A stretch of 64,000 nucleotides of DNA from Nonomuraea glycinis (GTDB lineage Bacteria > Actinomycetota > Actinomycetes > Streptosporangiales > Streptosporangiaceae), in assembly GCF_014646515.1 (NCBI RefSeq), contig NZ_BMNK01000001.1, positions 538,745 to 602,744 of the forward strand, read 5' to 3'. Positions 11,189-19,188 of this stretch are shown in pieces; the stretch's first letter is position 1, and each line of letters starts with the position of its first letter. The translations under genes and the position numbers were made by a program. The notes under the pieces were generated by a model. That model had not been told where the DNA came from, made no database searches, and worked only from the letters and a program-made list of their open reading frames with translations.

Positions 11189-12021
11189 TCGAGGTCAGGG
11201 ACCTTCAGGTGCGGTACGGGACGCGGGTCGTCGCCCGGGTGCCGGAGTTGGATGTGGGCGCGGGGGAGTGCGTGGCCATCGTGGGGGAGAGCGGCTCGGG
11301 CAAGTCGACGACCCTGCTGTCCCTGCTCGGGCTCACCGAGGGTGCCGACGTTTCTGGACATGTCAGTGTGTGTGGCGTCGAGGTCTTACAGGCGTCCCCC
11401 CAGCAACTCCGCCGGATCAGAGGCGCCCGCGTGGCCCTGGTCCTGCAGTCCCCCCAGGCCGCCCTCAGCCCCACCACCCGCCTCGGCACCCTGATGCGCC
11501 GCGCCCTCGAACTGCACGGCATCACCGGCCCGCGCGGCGGCGGGCCTGAGACGGGCGGGCCTGAGACGGGCGGGTCGGCCGGGTCGCGGAAGGAGCGGTC
11601 TTGGAAGGGCCGGGCCTCGAAGGGCGGGCTGGAGCGCGTCATGGTGGAGGCCGTGGAGGCGGTCATGCTCGATCCGGAGATCCTGCGCCGCTACCCGCAC
11701 GAGATCTCCGGCGGCCAGGCGCAGCGGTTCGCCATCGCGCTGGCCATCGCGCTGGGCGCCGAGGTGATCCTGGCCGACGAGCCCACCAGCGCCCTGGACG
11801 TGACCGTGCAGGCCGAGGTGGTCGGGGTCCTGCACGGACTGCGCGAGGAGCGCGGCCTGGCCCTGCTGATCGTCTCCCACGATCTGGCCCTGGTGTCCAC
11901 GATCGCCGATCGAGTGCTGGTCATGAAGGACGGCGAGGTCGTGGAGAGCGGCCCCGCCGCCGACGTCCTGACCCGTCCCTCCCACCCCTACACCCGCGAA
12001 CTGCTGGAGGCTCTCCCATGA
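11185..12021 (+). CDS. ABC transporter ATP-binding protein, DppD/OppD type
   Basis: The 278-residue product starts at GTG 11185 (MIEVRDLQVRYG). It has Walker A GESGSGKST, Q-loop VLQSPQAAL, signature ISGGQAQR, Walker B VILADEPTSALDV and the H-loop SHD. Between the Q-loop and the signature there is an unusual Gly/Lys/Arg-rich insert of about 30 residues (GGGPETGGPETGG and following), encoded partly by 15-bp tandem repeats near 11545. It is half of the ATPase pair energising the importer and is coupled by an ATGA overlap to the next gene. Confidence 0.93.
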   Translation: MIEVRDLQVRYGTRVVARVPELDVGAGECVAIVGESGSGKSTTLLSLLGLTEGADVSGHVSVCGVEVLQASPQQLRRIRGARVALVLQSPQAALSPTTRLGTLMRRALELHGITGPRGGGPETGGPETGGSAGSRKERSWKGRASKGGLERVMVEAVEAVMLDPEILRRYPHEISGGQAQRFAIALAIALGAEVILADEPTSALDVTVQAEVVGVLHGLREERGLALLIVSHDLALVSTIADRVLVMKDGEVVESGPAADVLTRPSHPYTRELLEALP

Positions 12022-12890
12022 CGTCGCTGCGGGCTGAGCGGGTGACGCTCGGTTATGGGCGTACGGCCGTGGTGCACGACGTCACGCTGGACCTCACCGA
12101 GGGCGGCGTCGGCCTGATCGGGGAGAGCGGCTCGGGCAAGACCACCCTGGCACGCGCCTTCCTCGGCCTCCTCACCCCCATGTCAGGAAATATCTGGTAC
12201 GGCACACAAGACCTGAAAAAAGTGGACATGCGGAAGTTCCGGGGCGACGTGCAGCCGGTCTTCCAGGCGGAGGCCCTGGACCCCAGGATGCGCGTCGGCA
12301 GCTCCGTCGCCGAGGCGCTGCCGCGCGCCGACCGCCACCGCGTCCCCGACCTGCTCGAACAGGTCGGCCTGACCCCCGACCTGGCCACTCGCCGCCCCCA
12401 CCAGCTCTCCGGCGGCCAGCGCCAGCGGGTGGTGATCGCCAGAGCACTGGCCGTACGCCCGCGCCTGCTCATCCTCGACGAGCCCACCAGCGCCCTGGAC
12501 GTGACCGTACAGGCGAAGATTCTCGACCTGCTGGCGGGGCTCGACACCGAACGCCTGCTCATCACCCACAACCTGGCGATCGTGGCCAGGCTGTGCAGGA
12601 CCTCTCATGTGCTGTTCGCGGGCCGGGTGGTCGAGTCCGGAGGCACCGCCGACCTCCTCGCCAGACCCGCCCATCCCTACACGCTGGCGCTGCGGGAAGC
12701 CGTACCGAAACTGGGGGGAGAGCCGCCGGCGGCGAGAGGGAGAGCCGAGGCCAGGCCGGCTGGGACGGGCTGTCCGTTCCGGCTGCGCTGCCCGCTGGCC
12801 GTACCTGAGTGTGAGCGCGCTCCCGCGCTGCGTGAGGTGGCCGGACGGCGCGTGGCCTGTCACCGCGCCGAGGACGTACTGAACGCCTGA
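12018..12890 (+). CDS. ABC transporter ATP-binding protein, DppF/OppF type
   Basis: The 290-residue product has Walker A GESGSGKTT, a short Q-loop region VFQAEALDPR, signature LSGGQRQR, Walker B LLILDEPTSALDV and H-loop THN. The C-terminal extension CPFRLRCPLAVPECERAPALREV resembles the cysteine-containing oligopeptide ABC C-terminal domain. It is the last gene of the 4823-12890 operon. Its final 24 bases, including the stop, are repeated directly after it. Confidence 0.93.
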   Translation: MTSLRAERVTLGYGRTAVVHDVTLDLTEGGVGLIGESGSGKTTLARAFLGLLTPMSGNIWYGTQDLKKVDMRKFRGDVQPVFQAEALDPRMRVGSSVAEALPRADRHRVPDLLEQVGLTPDLATRRPHQLSGGQRQRVVIARALAVRPRLLILDEPTSALDVTVQAKILDLLAGLDTERLLITHNLAIVARLCRTSHVLFAGRVVESGGTADLLARPAHPYTLALREAVPKLGGEPPAARGRAEARPAGTGCPFRLRCPLAVPECERAPALREVAGRRVACHRAEDVLNA

Positions 12891-12914
12891 GCCGAGGACG
12901 TGCTGAAGGCTGGA
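12867..12914 (+). repeat. 24-bp tandem duplication of a gene's own 3' end
   Basis: The last 24 bases of the ATPase gene (12867-12890, GCCGAGGACGTACTGAACG...TGA) are followed at once by a diverged copy at 12891-12914. A weaker third copy lies near 12966 (GCCGAGGGCGTGCGGAGCG). Similar echoes occur at 38976-39035 and 46238-46309. Confidence 0.7.
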
Positions 12915-12997
12915 GCAGGGGGCTTGTCACCGCCCAGGGACATGCTGAGCGGGGCCGGTCACCGGGCCGAGGGCGTGCGGAGCGCCTGGAAGGGGCG

Positions 12998-13354
12998 TCA
13001 CAGCGCCTTCAGCCCGGTGATCACCTCCAGCAACACCGTGGCGTCGGGGGCGGGTGGCGGCGACTCCACCTGGACGAGCTGCTGCGTGTGCAGGTCGCCG
13101 ACGAGCACCCGCACCACGCCGATGGGCAGGTTGAGCTCCGCCGCGACGTCCACCAGCCGGGTCGGCTTGGTGCACTTCTGCAGGATGATCAGGTGCTCGG
13201 GACCGAGCCCGACCGGCGGGGTGAGCCCGCCGGAGGTGATGATCACCGCGATGAGGTCGATGGCCTCGCTCGCGGGCACGGTCCGGCCCCTGGTGAGTAA
13301 GTAGGCAGGGACGATGGGGCCGGCGTCCTCGTCCAGCCAGCGCTCGTCATTCAC
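12998..13354 (-). CDS. DUF742 family protein (CvnC-like)
   Basis: The 118-residue product has the DUF742 hallmarks VPAYLLTRGRT, near residue 17, and LPIGVVRVLVGDL, a winged-helix-like segment, ending in LLEVITGLKAL. In actinomycete conservons (cvn operons) this protein follows a sensor kinase-like ATPase and a Roadblock protein and precedes a small GTPase. Here its start overlaps the end of the kinase-like gene by 8 bases. No Roadblock or GTPase gene is present, so the set is incomplete. Confidence 0.92.
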   Translation of the reverse strand: MNDERWLDEDAGPIVPAYLLTRGRTVPASEAIDLIAVIITSGGLTPPVGLGPEHLIILQKCTKPTRLVDVAAELNLPIGVVRVLVGDLHTQQLVQVESPPPAPDATVLLEVITGLKAL

Positions 13355-15248
13355 CTTGCACCACCCGCATGGGGCGTGCCGGCTGCCTGATGGGTTCCTC
13401 CGGCGCGGCCGGGGGATCTGTCACATGCTCTGCCGGGATCAGCACGATGGCGGTGGTCCCTCCATATGGTGAACCGCGCAACGTCACGCGGATGTCATGC
13501 CGGGCGGCCAGCCGGGAAACGACGAAAAGACCCAGCTGCTCGCTGTCGGCCAGGTCGAACTCGGGCGGGCTGGCCAGCCGCCCGTTGAAGTCGGCCAGTT
13601 CCTCGGCGCTCATGCCGAGCCCGCGGTCCTCGACGTGCACGGCGAAGCCGCGGGCCGCCGCCTCCCCGCGCACCATGACCGTGGTGTGCGGGGGTGAGTA
13701 GACGGTGGCGTTCTCGATGAGCTCGGCGATCAGGTGGATCACGTCACCGACCACGGGCCCGTTCAGCCGCTGCGTGGGCATCGGCTCGACGATGACCCGC
13801 TGGTAGTCCTCGACCTCCGCCGCCGCGCCCCGGACCACGTCCAGCAGCGGCACCGGCCTGCTCCAGCCGCGCCCCGGAGTGGCGCCCGACAGGATGATCA
13901 GGCCCTCGGCGTGGCGGCGCATGCGCGTCGTCAGGTGGTCCAGCCGGAACAGGTCTTCGAGCGCGTCCGGGTCGGTGGCCTTGTGCTGCATGTCCTCCAG
14001 CTGGATGCGCTGGCGGTGCAGCAGCGCCTGGCTGCGCCTGGCCAGGTTGCGGAAGACGTGGCCGACGCCGTCGCGCAGCTGCGCCTGGCCGACGGCCGCC
14101 TCCACCGCGGTCTGCTGGACGGTGGAGAACGCCTGGCCCACGTCGCCGATCTCCGCGGTGGTGCTGGCCACCGACAGCTCGGGCACCTCCACCGTCTCCC
14201 CCTTGCGGAGCTTGGCGACGACCTCCGGCAGCCGCTCCCTGGACACCTCGAGCGCCGCTTCCCTGAGGGTGAACAGCTCCTTGGACAGGCGGTTGCCCAT
14301 CCGCAGCGTGAAGACGATCGACACGATGATCAGCAGCAGGCAGGTGCCGGCGAGGAGGAGCGCCCGGACGAGCACCGCGTCGGCCACCGGCTCGGACCGG
14401 GCCGAGAGCATGATGCTCGCCTTGAGCTGCGCCGCCGAGAACGACTTGGACAGCGCCTCGGTCGTGGCGAGCCAGCCGCGCGGCGCGCCGCCGGCGATGA
14501 TCTGGTCCTCCATGAGCCGCAGCCGCTGGTAGACGGGCGAGGTGATGATCGAGACCTGGATCTCGCGCAGGGTGGGATCGAGCTCGCCCAGCGCGTGGTC
14601 GATGAGGAAGCGCCGGTTGCCCACGAGCTGGGCGAAGAGCCTGCGCTCGGCCGGTGTGGTGGGGCCGATCGCGATGGCCTGCTCCCTGGTGAGCAACTCC
14701 TCGGCGTAGCCGAGGTCGATGACCAGGCGGGACTGCTCGTAGATCGGGATGTCGTCGATGAGCCCGACCCGCCGGTGCAGCCCGAAGAGCGCGTCGATGG
14801 CGGCGTTGTAGGCCTCGACTGTGTGCAGCCGATCGGACAGGCCCGCGTCGATCTCCCCTCGGATCGAGTCGAGCCTGCTCAACTGCGTGTAAACCACGTC
14901 AACCTGCGTGCGGATCGCCTCCGACGTGTCCCGGGACGCGCCCGAGAGCTTCCTGAATTCCTCCCTGGCCCTGTCACTGCGCGCACGCTGCTGGGCGATG
15001 GCCGACCTGTCGGTGGCCGTCTTCCCGGCATTCAAGAACTTCACCGAGGCGAGGCGTTCGCGCTGCAACTCGTTGCCGAGCTTGTGAGCGGGATGACGCA
15101 GGTTAGTCCAGAGCGTGGTGTATTGCCGGAGCTCCAGACTCTCGCCGGCCGTGACTGCGGTGATGACTCCCCACAGCACGACCATCGAGGCCAGTGGAAC
15201 CAGCAGTAGGCCGATGATCTTGGTACGGATCGTGCGGCTACGACCCAT
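13347..15248 (-). CDS. sensor histidine kinase-like protein with nitrate/nitrite-sensing (NIT-type) extracellular domain (CvnA-like)
   Basis: The 633-residue membrane protein has a first transmembrane helix at about 8-32 (IIGLLLVPLASMVVLWGVI). An extracellular helical NIT-type domain follows to about residue 290, then a second helix (LLLAGTCLLLIIVSIVF), a HAMP-like linker, a coiled segment (VFRNLARRSQALLHRQ, standard in CvnA proteins) and a C-terminal HATPase domain (ELIENATVYSPP, EDRGLGMS, GLFVVSRLAARH). Conservon kinases usually lack a conventional phosphoacceptor His and signal through small partners. It is transcribed away from the binding-protein gene at 15412, with a 163-base shared control region. 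Confidence 0.92.
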   Translation of the reverse strand: MGRSRTIRTKIIGLLLVPLASMVVLWGVITAVTAGESLELRQYTTLWTNLRHPAHKLGNELQRERLASVKFLNAGKTATDRSAIAQQRARSDRAREEFRKLSGASRDTSEAIRTQVDVVYTQLSRLDSIRGEIDAGLSDRLHTVEAYNAAIDALFGLHRRVGLIDDIPIYEQSRLVIDLGYAEELLTREQAIAIGPTTPAERRLFAQLVGNRRFLIDHALGELDPTLREIQVSIITSPVYQRLRLMEDQIIAGGAPRGWLATTEALSKSFSAAQLKASIMLSARSEPVADAVLVRALLLAGTCLLLIIVSIVFTLRMGNRLSKELFTLREAALEVSRERLPEVVAKLRKGETVEVPELSVASTTAEIGDVGQAFSTVQQTAVEAAVGQAQLRDGVGHVFRNLARRSQALLHRQRIQLEDMQHKATDPDALEDLFRLDHLTTRMRRHAEGLIILSGATPGRGWSRPVPLLDVVRGAAAEVEDYQRVIVEPMPTQRLNGPVVGDVIHLIAELIENATVYSPPHTTVMVRGEAAARGFAVHVEDRGLGMSAEELADFNGRLASPPEFDLADSEQLGLFVVSRLAARHDIRVTLRGSPYGGTTAIVLIPAEHVTDPPAAPEEPIRQPARPMRVVQGE

Positions 15249-15411
15249 GACACCTCACTCCGGTCGGTCCCCTGCTGGCAACCCCGGACGGGACAAGCCA
15301 AGAGGATAGCAATCGGATCTCCGGAATGCCCAATTTTTCAGCGGGTTTGGACACGTAACCATGATCATGCAGTAGGTTTCGCAGGTAGATTCGGTCACTG
15401 AGGGAGATAGG

Positions 15412-16974
15412 TTGCGCCGTCGACTCGCAGCGGTCGCCGCGCTGGTGCTGCTGATCACGGCCTGCTCGGTCCCGCCCGAGGTGCGGCAGGCTCCGCCAGG
15501 AGAGTCGGCGTTCGTCTACGTCAGGCACCTGGACATGATCACAGAGTGGGACCCGAGCCGGTCCTACTCCAACGAAGTCGTCGCGTTGCAGAACGTCTAC
15601 GAGACGCTCACGCTGTGGAATCCGGTCACCAAGAAGGCCGGTCCCCGGCTGGCCACCTCGTGGCGGGCCTCACCGGACGGCCGGACCTGGACGTTCGTCC
15701 TCCGCCAGGGCGTGACCTTCCACACCGGCCGGCCGCTCGACGCGAGCGCGGTCAAGGCGTCGATCGAGCGCACCAAGCAGGCCAAGACCGGCGCCTCCTA
15801 CATCTGGGACGCCGTCTCCTCCATCCGGACCGAAGACCCGTCGACCGTGATCTTCACGCTGCGCTACCCGGTCCCGCTGGACCTGGTCGCCTCCTCCGCG
15901 TACGCGGCCTACATCTACGACACCAAGGCGGCGTCGGACCTGCGCACCTGGTTCGCGGCGGGCCGGGACGCCGGCTCCGGGCCGTACACCGTCTCCTCGT
16001 GGAAGAAGGGCAGTGAGCACGAGCTCACGCTCAGGTCGTACGGCGGCTACTGGGGCGGCTGGGACCGGCCGCACTACCGCACGGTCAAGTACCGCGTCGT
16101 GCCCGATCCCAGCCGGGCCTGGCGGCTGTTGCTGCGCGGCGAGGCCAGCTTCGTCTACCGGCTCGACCCCAAGCTGTTCGCCAGGGCGCTGGCCACACCG
16201 GGCATCCGCACGGCCGAGCAGCCGTCGTTCCAGACGGCCATGATGCTGTTCAACACGGCCACCGGCCCGATGACCGACCTGCGGGTGCGCCGGGCGGTGC
16301 AGAAGGCGGTCGACTACCGGGGCGTGGTCAGGGCGCTGCGCGGCGGGGTCGCGCCCGCCAGCGGCATCGTGCCCGAGGGGCTGCTCGGCCACATCAGGGG
16401 CCGCGAGCCGAAGCAGGATCTGCCGGCCGCCACCACGCTGCTGCAGCAGGCCGGGTACGGTCCGGGCGGTGAGCCGCTCACGCTGACCCTCACCTACGCC
16501 GAGGGCGACACCGACCAGCAGCAGCTCGTCAGGAGGCTGCGCCGGGACCTCGCGCCGCTCAACGTCACGTTGCGGGCCAGGGCGATGCCCTGGACCGCCC
16601 AGTGGGAAGAGGGCAAGAAGAAGCGCCAGGACATCTTCGTGATGTACTGGTGGCCGGACTACGCCGACGGTTACTCCTGGTTCGGCAACGTCTTCCACAG
16701 CGCGGACCCGCCGATGTTCAACCTGTCGTATCTGCACGATCCCGCCACCGACGCCCTGCTCGACACGCTGCCCGAGCTGATCGTGACCGACCAGGCCGCC
16801 GCGCAGCGCGTCTTCGCCCAGGCCACCACGCGGGTGCTGGACAAGCAGGCCGCCGTGGCGATGCCGTGGGTGGTGAACTCACGCCGGGCCTACCTCGGCG
16901 GGATCCAGGGCTACGACGACAACCCGGCCTATCCCGACGTGGTCTTCGTCTATGACCTGCGGCCCTCCGGCTGA
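15412..16974 (+). CDS. orphan ABC substrate-binding lipoprotein, family 5
   Basis: The 520-residue product starts at TTG 15412 after GGGAGATAGG. It has a short signal peptide with lipobox VLLITAC. Its body is clearly paralogous to the binding protein at 7619: both contain the EWDPSRSYSNE / DWDPATSYSNE block, TGASYIWDAVSSI / SGAAYIWGAVDTI and YWGGW. No permease or ATPase follows, so it may share the importer encoded at 9258-12890 or act as a sensor partner for the divergent NIT-type kinase; both ideas are inference. Confidence 0.92.
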   Translation: MRRRLAAVAALVLLITACSVPPEVRQAPPGESAFVYVRHLDMITEWDPSRSYSNEVVALQNVYETLTLWNPVTKKAGPRLATSWRASPDGRTWTFVLRQGVTFHTGRPLDASAVKASIERTKQAKTGASYIWDAVSSIRTEDPSTVIFTLRYPVPLDLVASSAYAAYIYDTKAASDLRTWFAAGRDAGSGPYTVSSWKKGSEHELTLRSYGGYWGGWDRPHYRTVKYRVVPDPSRAWRLLLRGEASFVYRLDPKLFARALATPGIRTAEQPSFQTAMMLFNTATGPMTDLRVRRAVQKAVDYRGVVRALRGGVAPASGIVPEGLLGHIRGREPKQDLPAATTLLQQAGYGPGGEPLTLTLTYAEGDTDQQQLVRRLRRDLAPLNVTLRARAMPWTAQWEEGKKKRQDIFVMYWWPDYADGYSWFGNVFHSADPPMFNLSYLHDPATDALLDTLPELIVTDQAAAQRVFAQATTRVLDKQAAVAMPWVVNSRRAYLGGIQGYDDNPAYPDVVFVYDLRPSG

Positions 16975-17114
16975 CTCTCGATCCGCTCGCGCAGCCGTAC
17001 TCTGATCTCTTCCGGGGTGTAGGCGCGGCGGCGCCGCTCGGCGCGCGCGATCGCCACCCCGGTGGCCGCGACGCCCGCGGCCCCTGCCAGCCCGATTATC
17101 TTCCACCAGCGCAT
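16950..17114 (-). CDS. small membrane-anchored protein, 54 residues
   Basis: A short frame on the reverse strand starts at ATG 17112-17114. It encodes MRWWKIIGLAGAAGVAATG followed by VAIARAERRRRAYTPEEIR and an Arg/Glu-rich tail, with TAG at 16950-16952. One N-terminal hydrophobic helix and a positively charged cytoplasmic tail make a plausible small inner-membrane protein. It overlaps the last 25 bases of the convergent binding-protein gene, and its start lies only 17 bases from the divergent start at 17132. Confidence 0.55.
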   Translation of the reverse strand: MRWWKIIGLAGAAGVAATGVAIARAERRRRAYTPEEIRVRLRERIESQPEGRRS

Positions 17115-17131
17115 GTGCCTACGCTATCGGT

Positions 17132-17776
17132 GTGCTGACTCTCGATGAGGCCGTGGAGCTGACCAGGACCGGCGACCTGTGGATCTTCCGGGGGCGTTCG
17201 GTGCCGGACCGCGCCATCCAGACGATGACCAACAGCCCGGTCAACCATGTGGGCATGGCGATCGTGATCGACGACATGCCGCCCATGATGTGGCACGCCG
17301 AGCTGGGCAGGTCGCTGCCCGACCTGTGGTCCGGCTCCCACCAGCGCGGCGTGCAGCTGCACGACCTGCGCGACGCGGTGACGGTCTGGGCCGACCGCTA
17401 CGGCCAGCGTCCCTGGCTGCGGCAGCTCGAACCGCAGGCGAGCGCCGAGATGGAGGACGCGGCGCTGCGGACCGTGGCCCGGCTGGACGGCACGCCGTTC
17501 CCGTCCACGGCCCGGCTCGCCGCGCGCTGGGCCAGGGGCCGCATCCCGCAGCTCCGCCGGGCGCGCGAGCGCACGCTGGAGAGCGCCTACTGCGCGGAGG
17601 TGGTGGCCGTCACCTACGAGGCGATGGGGCTGCTGCTGCCGGGCCGCCGCCCCAACTGGTACGACCCGGGCAAGTTCTGGAGCGGCGATGACCTCGACCT
17701 TCAGGGCGACTACCGGCTGAGCGGCGAGATCACTGTCGGAGTCCCGCTTTCTGCTCGTGGCGCGACTTCACCTTGA
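17132..17776 (+). CDS. permuted papain-like amidase (YiiX/C92-like) protein
   Basis: The 214-residue product starts at GTG 17132 with no obvious ribosome site. TACGCTATC lies just upstream and could be a -10 box for a leaderless message. TGDLWIFRG, NSPVNHVGMAIV (His39) and SAYCAEVVAVTYEAMGLL (Cys154) match the pattern of circularly permuted NlpC/P60-like enzymes of the YiiX/C92 group, in which His precedes Cys. The target is likely an amide in lipid-linked or cell-wall material, which is inference. Its 3' end overlaps the convergent dehydrogenase gene by 47 bases. Confidence 0.8.
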   Translation: MLTLDEAVELTRTGDLWIFRGRSVPDRAIQTMTNSPVNHVGMAIVIDDMPPMMWHAELGRSLPDLWSGSHQRGVQLHDLRDAVTVWADRYGQRPWLRQLEPQASAEMEDAALRTVARLDGTPFPSTARLAARWARGRIPQLRRARERTLESAYCAEVVAVTYEAMGLLLPGRRPNWYDPGKFWSGDDLDLQGDYRLSGEITVGVPLSARGATSP

Positions 17777-19070
17777 TCGGCATGTGCTCCAGCTCGTCCA
17801 GCGTGCCGGGGGAGTCCTTGAGGAAGTCGAGCCTGATCAGGTCGTCGCCGGCGCACATGTTCATCAGCCAGTCGCCGCTGATCCTGAACCTGGTGCGCCC
17901 CGACGGCGCGGTCAGCAGGTGGTAGCCACGGGTGACGAGCTGCGCCAGCGGGCCGGACAGGTCCACGCCCAGCGGCCTGGCCACCGCGTCCCTGCCGCCG
18001 AGGTCGACGACCAGGCCGAGATCGCGATGCCGATACTCCCGCATGGGGCCGCCGCGCAGCGCCGCGATCGCGTTGCGCGCGGCCGTCGCGGCCTGCCGGG
18101 AGGCGTGCTGCGCGGTCTGCCCGCAGACCCCGCCCTGCGGCGTGGTCAGATCGGGTACGGCCGCCGCGTCGCCCAGCCCGAACACGCCGTCGTGCTCGGG
18201 CACCTGGAGGTCCGGGCCGACCACGAGCCGCCCCTTGACCGTCTCGGTGCCCAGACTCGACACCACCGGCCTGGGCGTCACCCCGGCCGTCCAGACCACG
18301 GTGCGGGTGGGCAGCGTCGTGCCGTCGGTGAGCTTCGCCGACGTGTCGGTCATGCTCTCCAGCGTGACGCCGAGCCGTACGTCGATCCCGCGCTTCCTCA
18401 GCAGCCGGGTGGCCGCGTCGCCGAGCTGTTCGCCGAGCTCGGGCATCAGTTTGGGCGCGATGTCGAGCAGGGTCCAGCGCAGCAGCCCGGGGTCCAGGCC
18501 GGGGAAGCGGGCCAGCGCCGCGCGGGTCACCAGCTGCATCGTCGCGGCGGTCTCCACGCCTGAGTAGCCGCCGCCCACCACGACGAACCCGCACCTGGCC
18601 GCCCGCTCCGCCGGATCGCTGGAGCTGGCCGCCAGCTCCAGCTGGGCGATCGCGTGGTCGCGCAGGAACACCGCCTCGGCCAGCGTCTTCATGCCGCGGG
18701 CGTGCTCCTTGAGCCCGGGGATGTCGAAGGTGCGGGTCATGCTGCCGGGCGCGAGCACGATCACGTCGAACGGCACGCTGGTGACCTCGCCGCTGATCTT
18801 GAGCACCTCGCAGCGGCGGCGGTCGAGATCCACGTCCATGGCGACGCCGGGCAGCAGCTTGGCGCGGCGCAGCCTGGTGTGCAGCGGTGCCACGATCGAG
18901 CGTGGCTGCAGCACCCCGGCGGCCACCTGGGGCAGGAGCGGGAGGTAGAGGGTGTAGTCCTTGGGCGTGATCAGCACGATCTCCGCCTCGTCGGGCCGCA
19001 GCCACCGCTCCAGGAGCCGGGCACAGGTGTAACCGCCGAATCCACTGCCCACAATCGCTATTCGAGCCAC
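17730..19070 (-). CDS. NAD(P)/FAD-dependent oxidoreductase, type II NADH dehydrogenase-like
   Basis: The 446-residue protein starts MARIAIVGSGFGGYTCARLLE, a Rossmann FAD site. It has LYLPLLPQVAAGVL, a second nucleotide-binding motif VVVGGGYSGVETA near residue 175, and the FAD-ribityl motif VFGLGDAAAVPD. The layout matches NDH-2-type NADH:quinone oxidoreductases, which pass electrons to the quinone pool from the inner membrane face. The C-terminal RGYHLLTAPSGRTRFRISGDWLMNM region replaces the usual amphipathic membrane tail. A carotenoid- or ferredoxin-linked oxidoreductase cannot be excluded. Confidence 0.88.
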   Translation of the reverse strand: MARIAIVGSGFGGYTCARLLERWLRPDEAEIVLITPKDYTLYLPLLPQVAAGVLQPRSIVAPLHTRLRRAKLLPGVAMDVDLDRRRCEVLKISGEVTSVPFDVIVLAPGSMTRTFDIPGLKEHARGMKTLAEAVFLRDHAIAQLELAASSSDPAERAARCGFVVVGGGYSGVETAATMQLVTRAALARFPGLDPGLLRWTLLDIAPKLMPELGEQLGDAATRLLRKRGIDVRLGVTLESMTDTSAKLTDGTTLPTRTVVWTAGVTPRPVVSSLGTETVKGRLVVGPDLQVPEHDGVFGLGDAAAVPDLTTPQGGVCGQTAQHASRQAATAARNAIAALRGGPMREYRHRDLGLVVDLGGRDAVARPLGVDLSGPLAQLVTRGYHLLTAPSGRTRFRISGDWLMNMCAGDDLIRLDFLKDSPGTLDELEHMPIKVKSRHEQKAGLRQ

Positions 19071-19129
19071 GTGTTAGCTCTTCCGTGGAGCAGGGCGCGT
19101 AAACCTGCGCCACCTTTGTGGAACCGATC

Positions 19130-19171
19130 GTTCCGTTCTGTTATGATGGGAATATAACGTTCCGTTCCGTT
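19130..19171. promoter_or_regulatory. repeated GTTCCGTT operator-like sites before an MFS exporter gene
   Basis: GTTCCGTT occurs at 19130-19137 and 19159-19166, with a further overlapping CCGTT to 19171. The copies flank an AT-richer stretch (CTGTTATGATGGGAATATAAC) that probably holds the promoter. The direct repeats look like a binding site for a TetR- or MarR-type repressor, but no such regulator is encoded nearby. Confidence 0.45.
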
Positions 19172-19188
19172 AGAGAAGAGCCGAGCAG

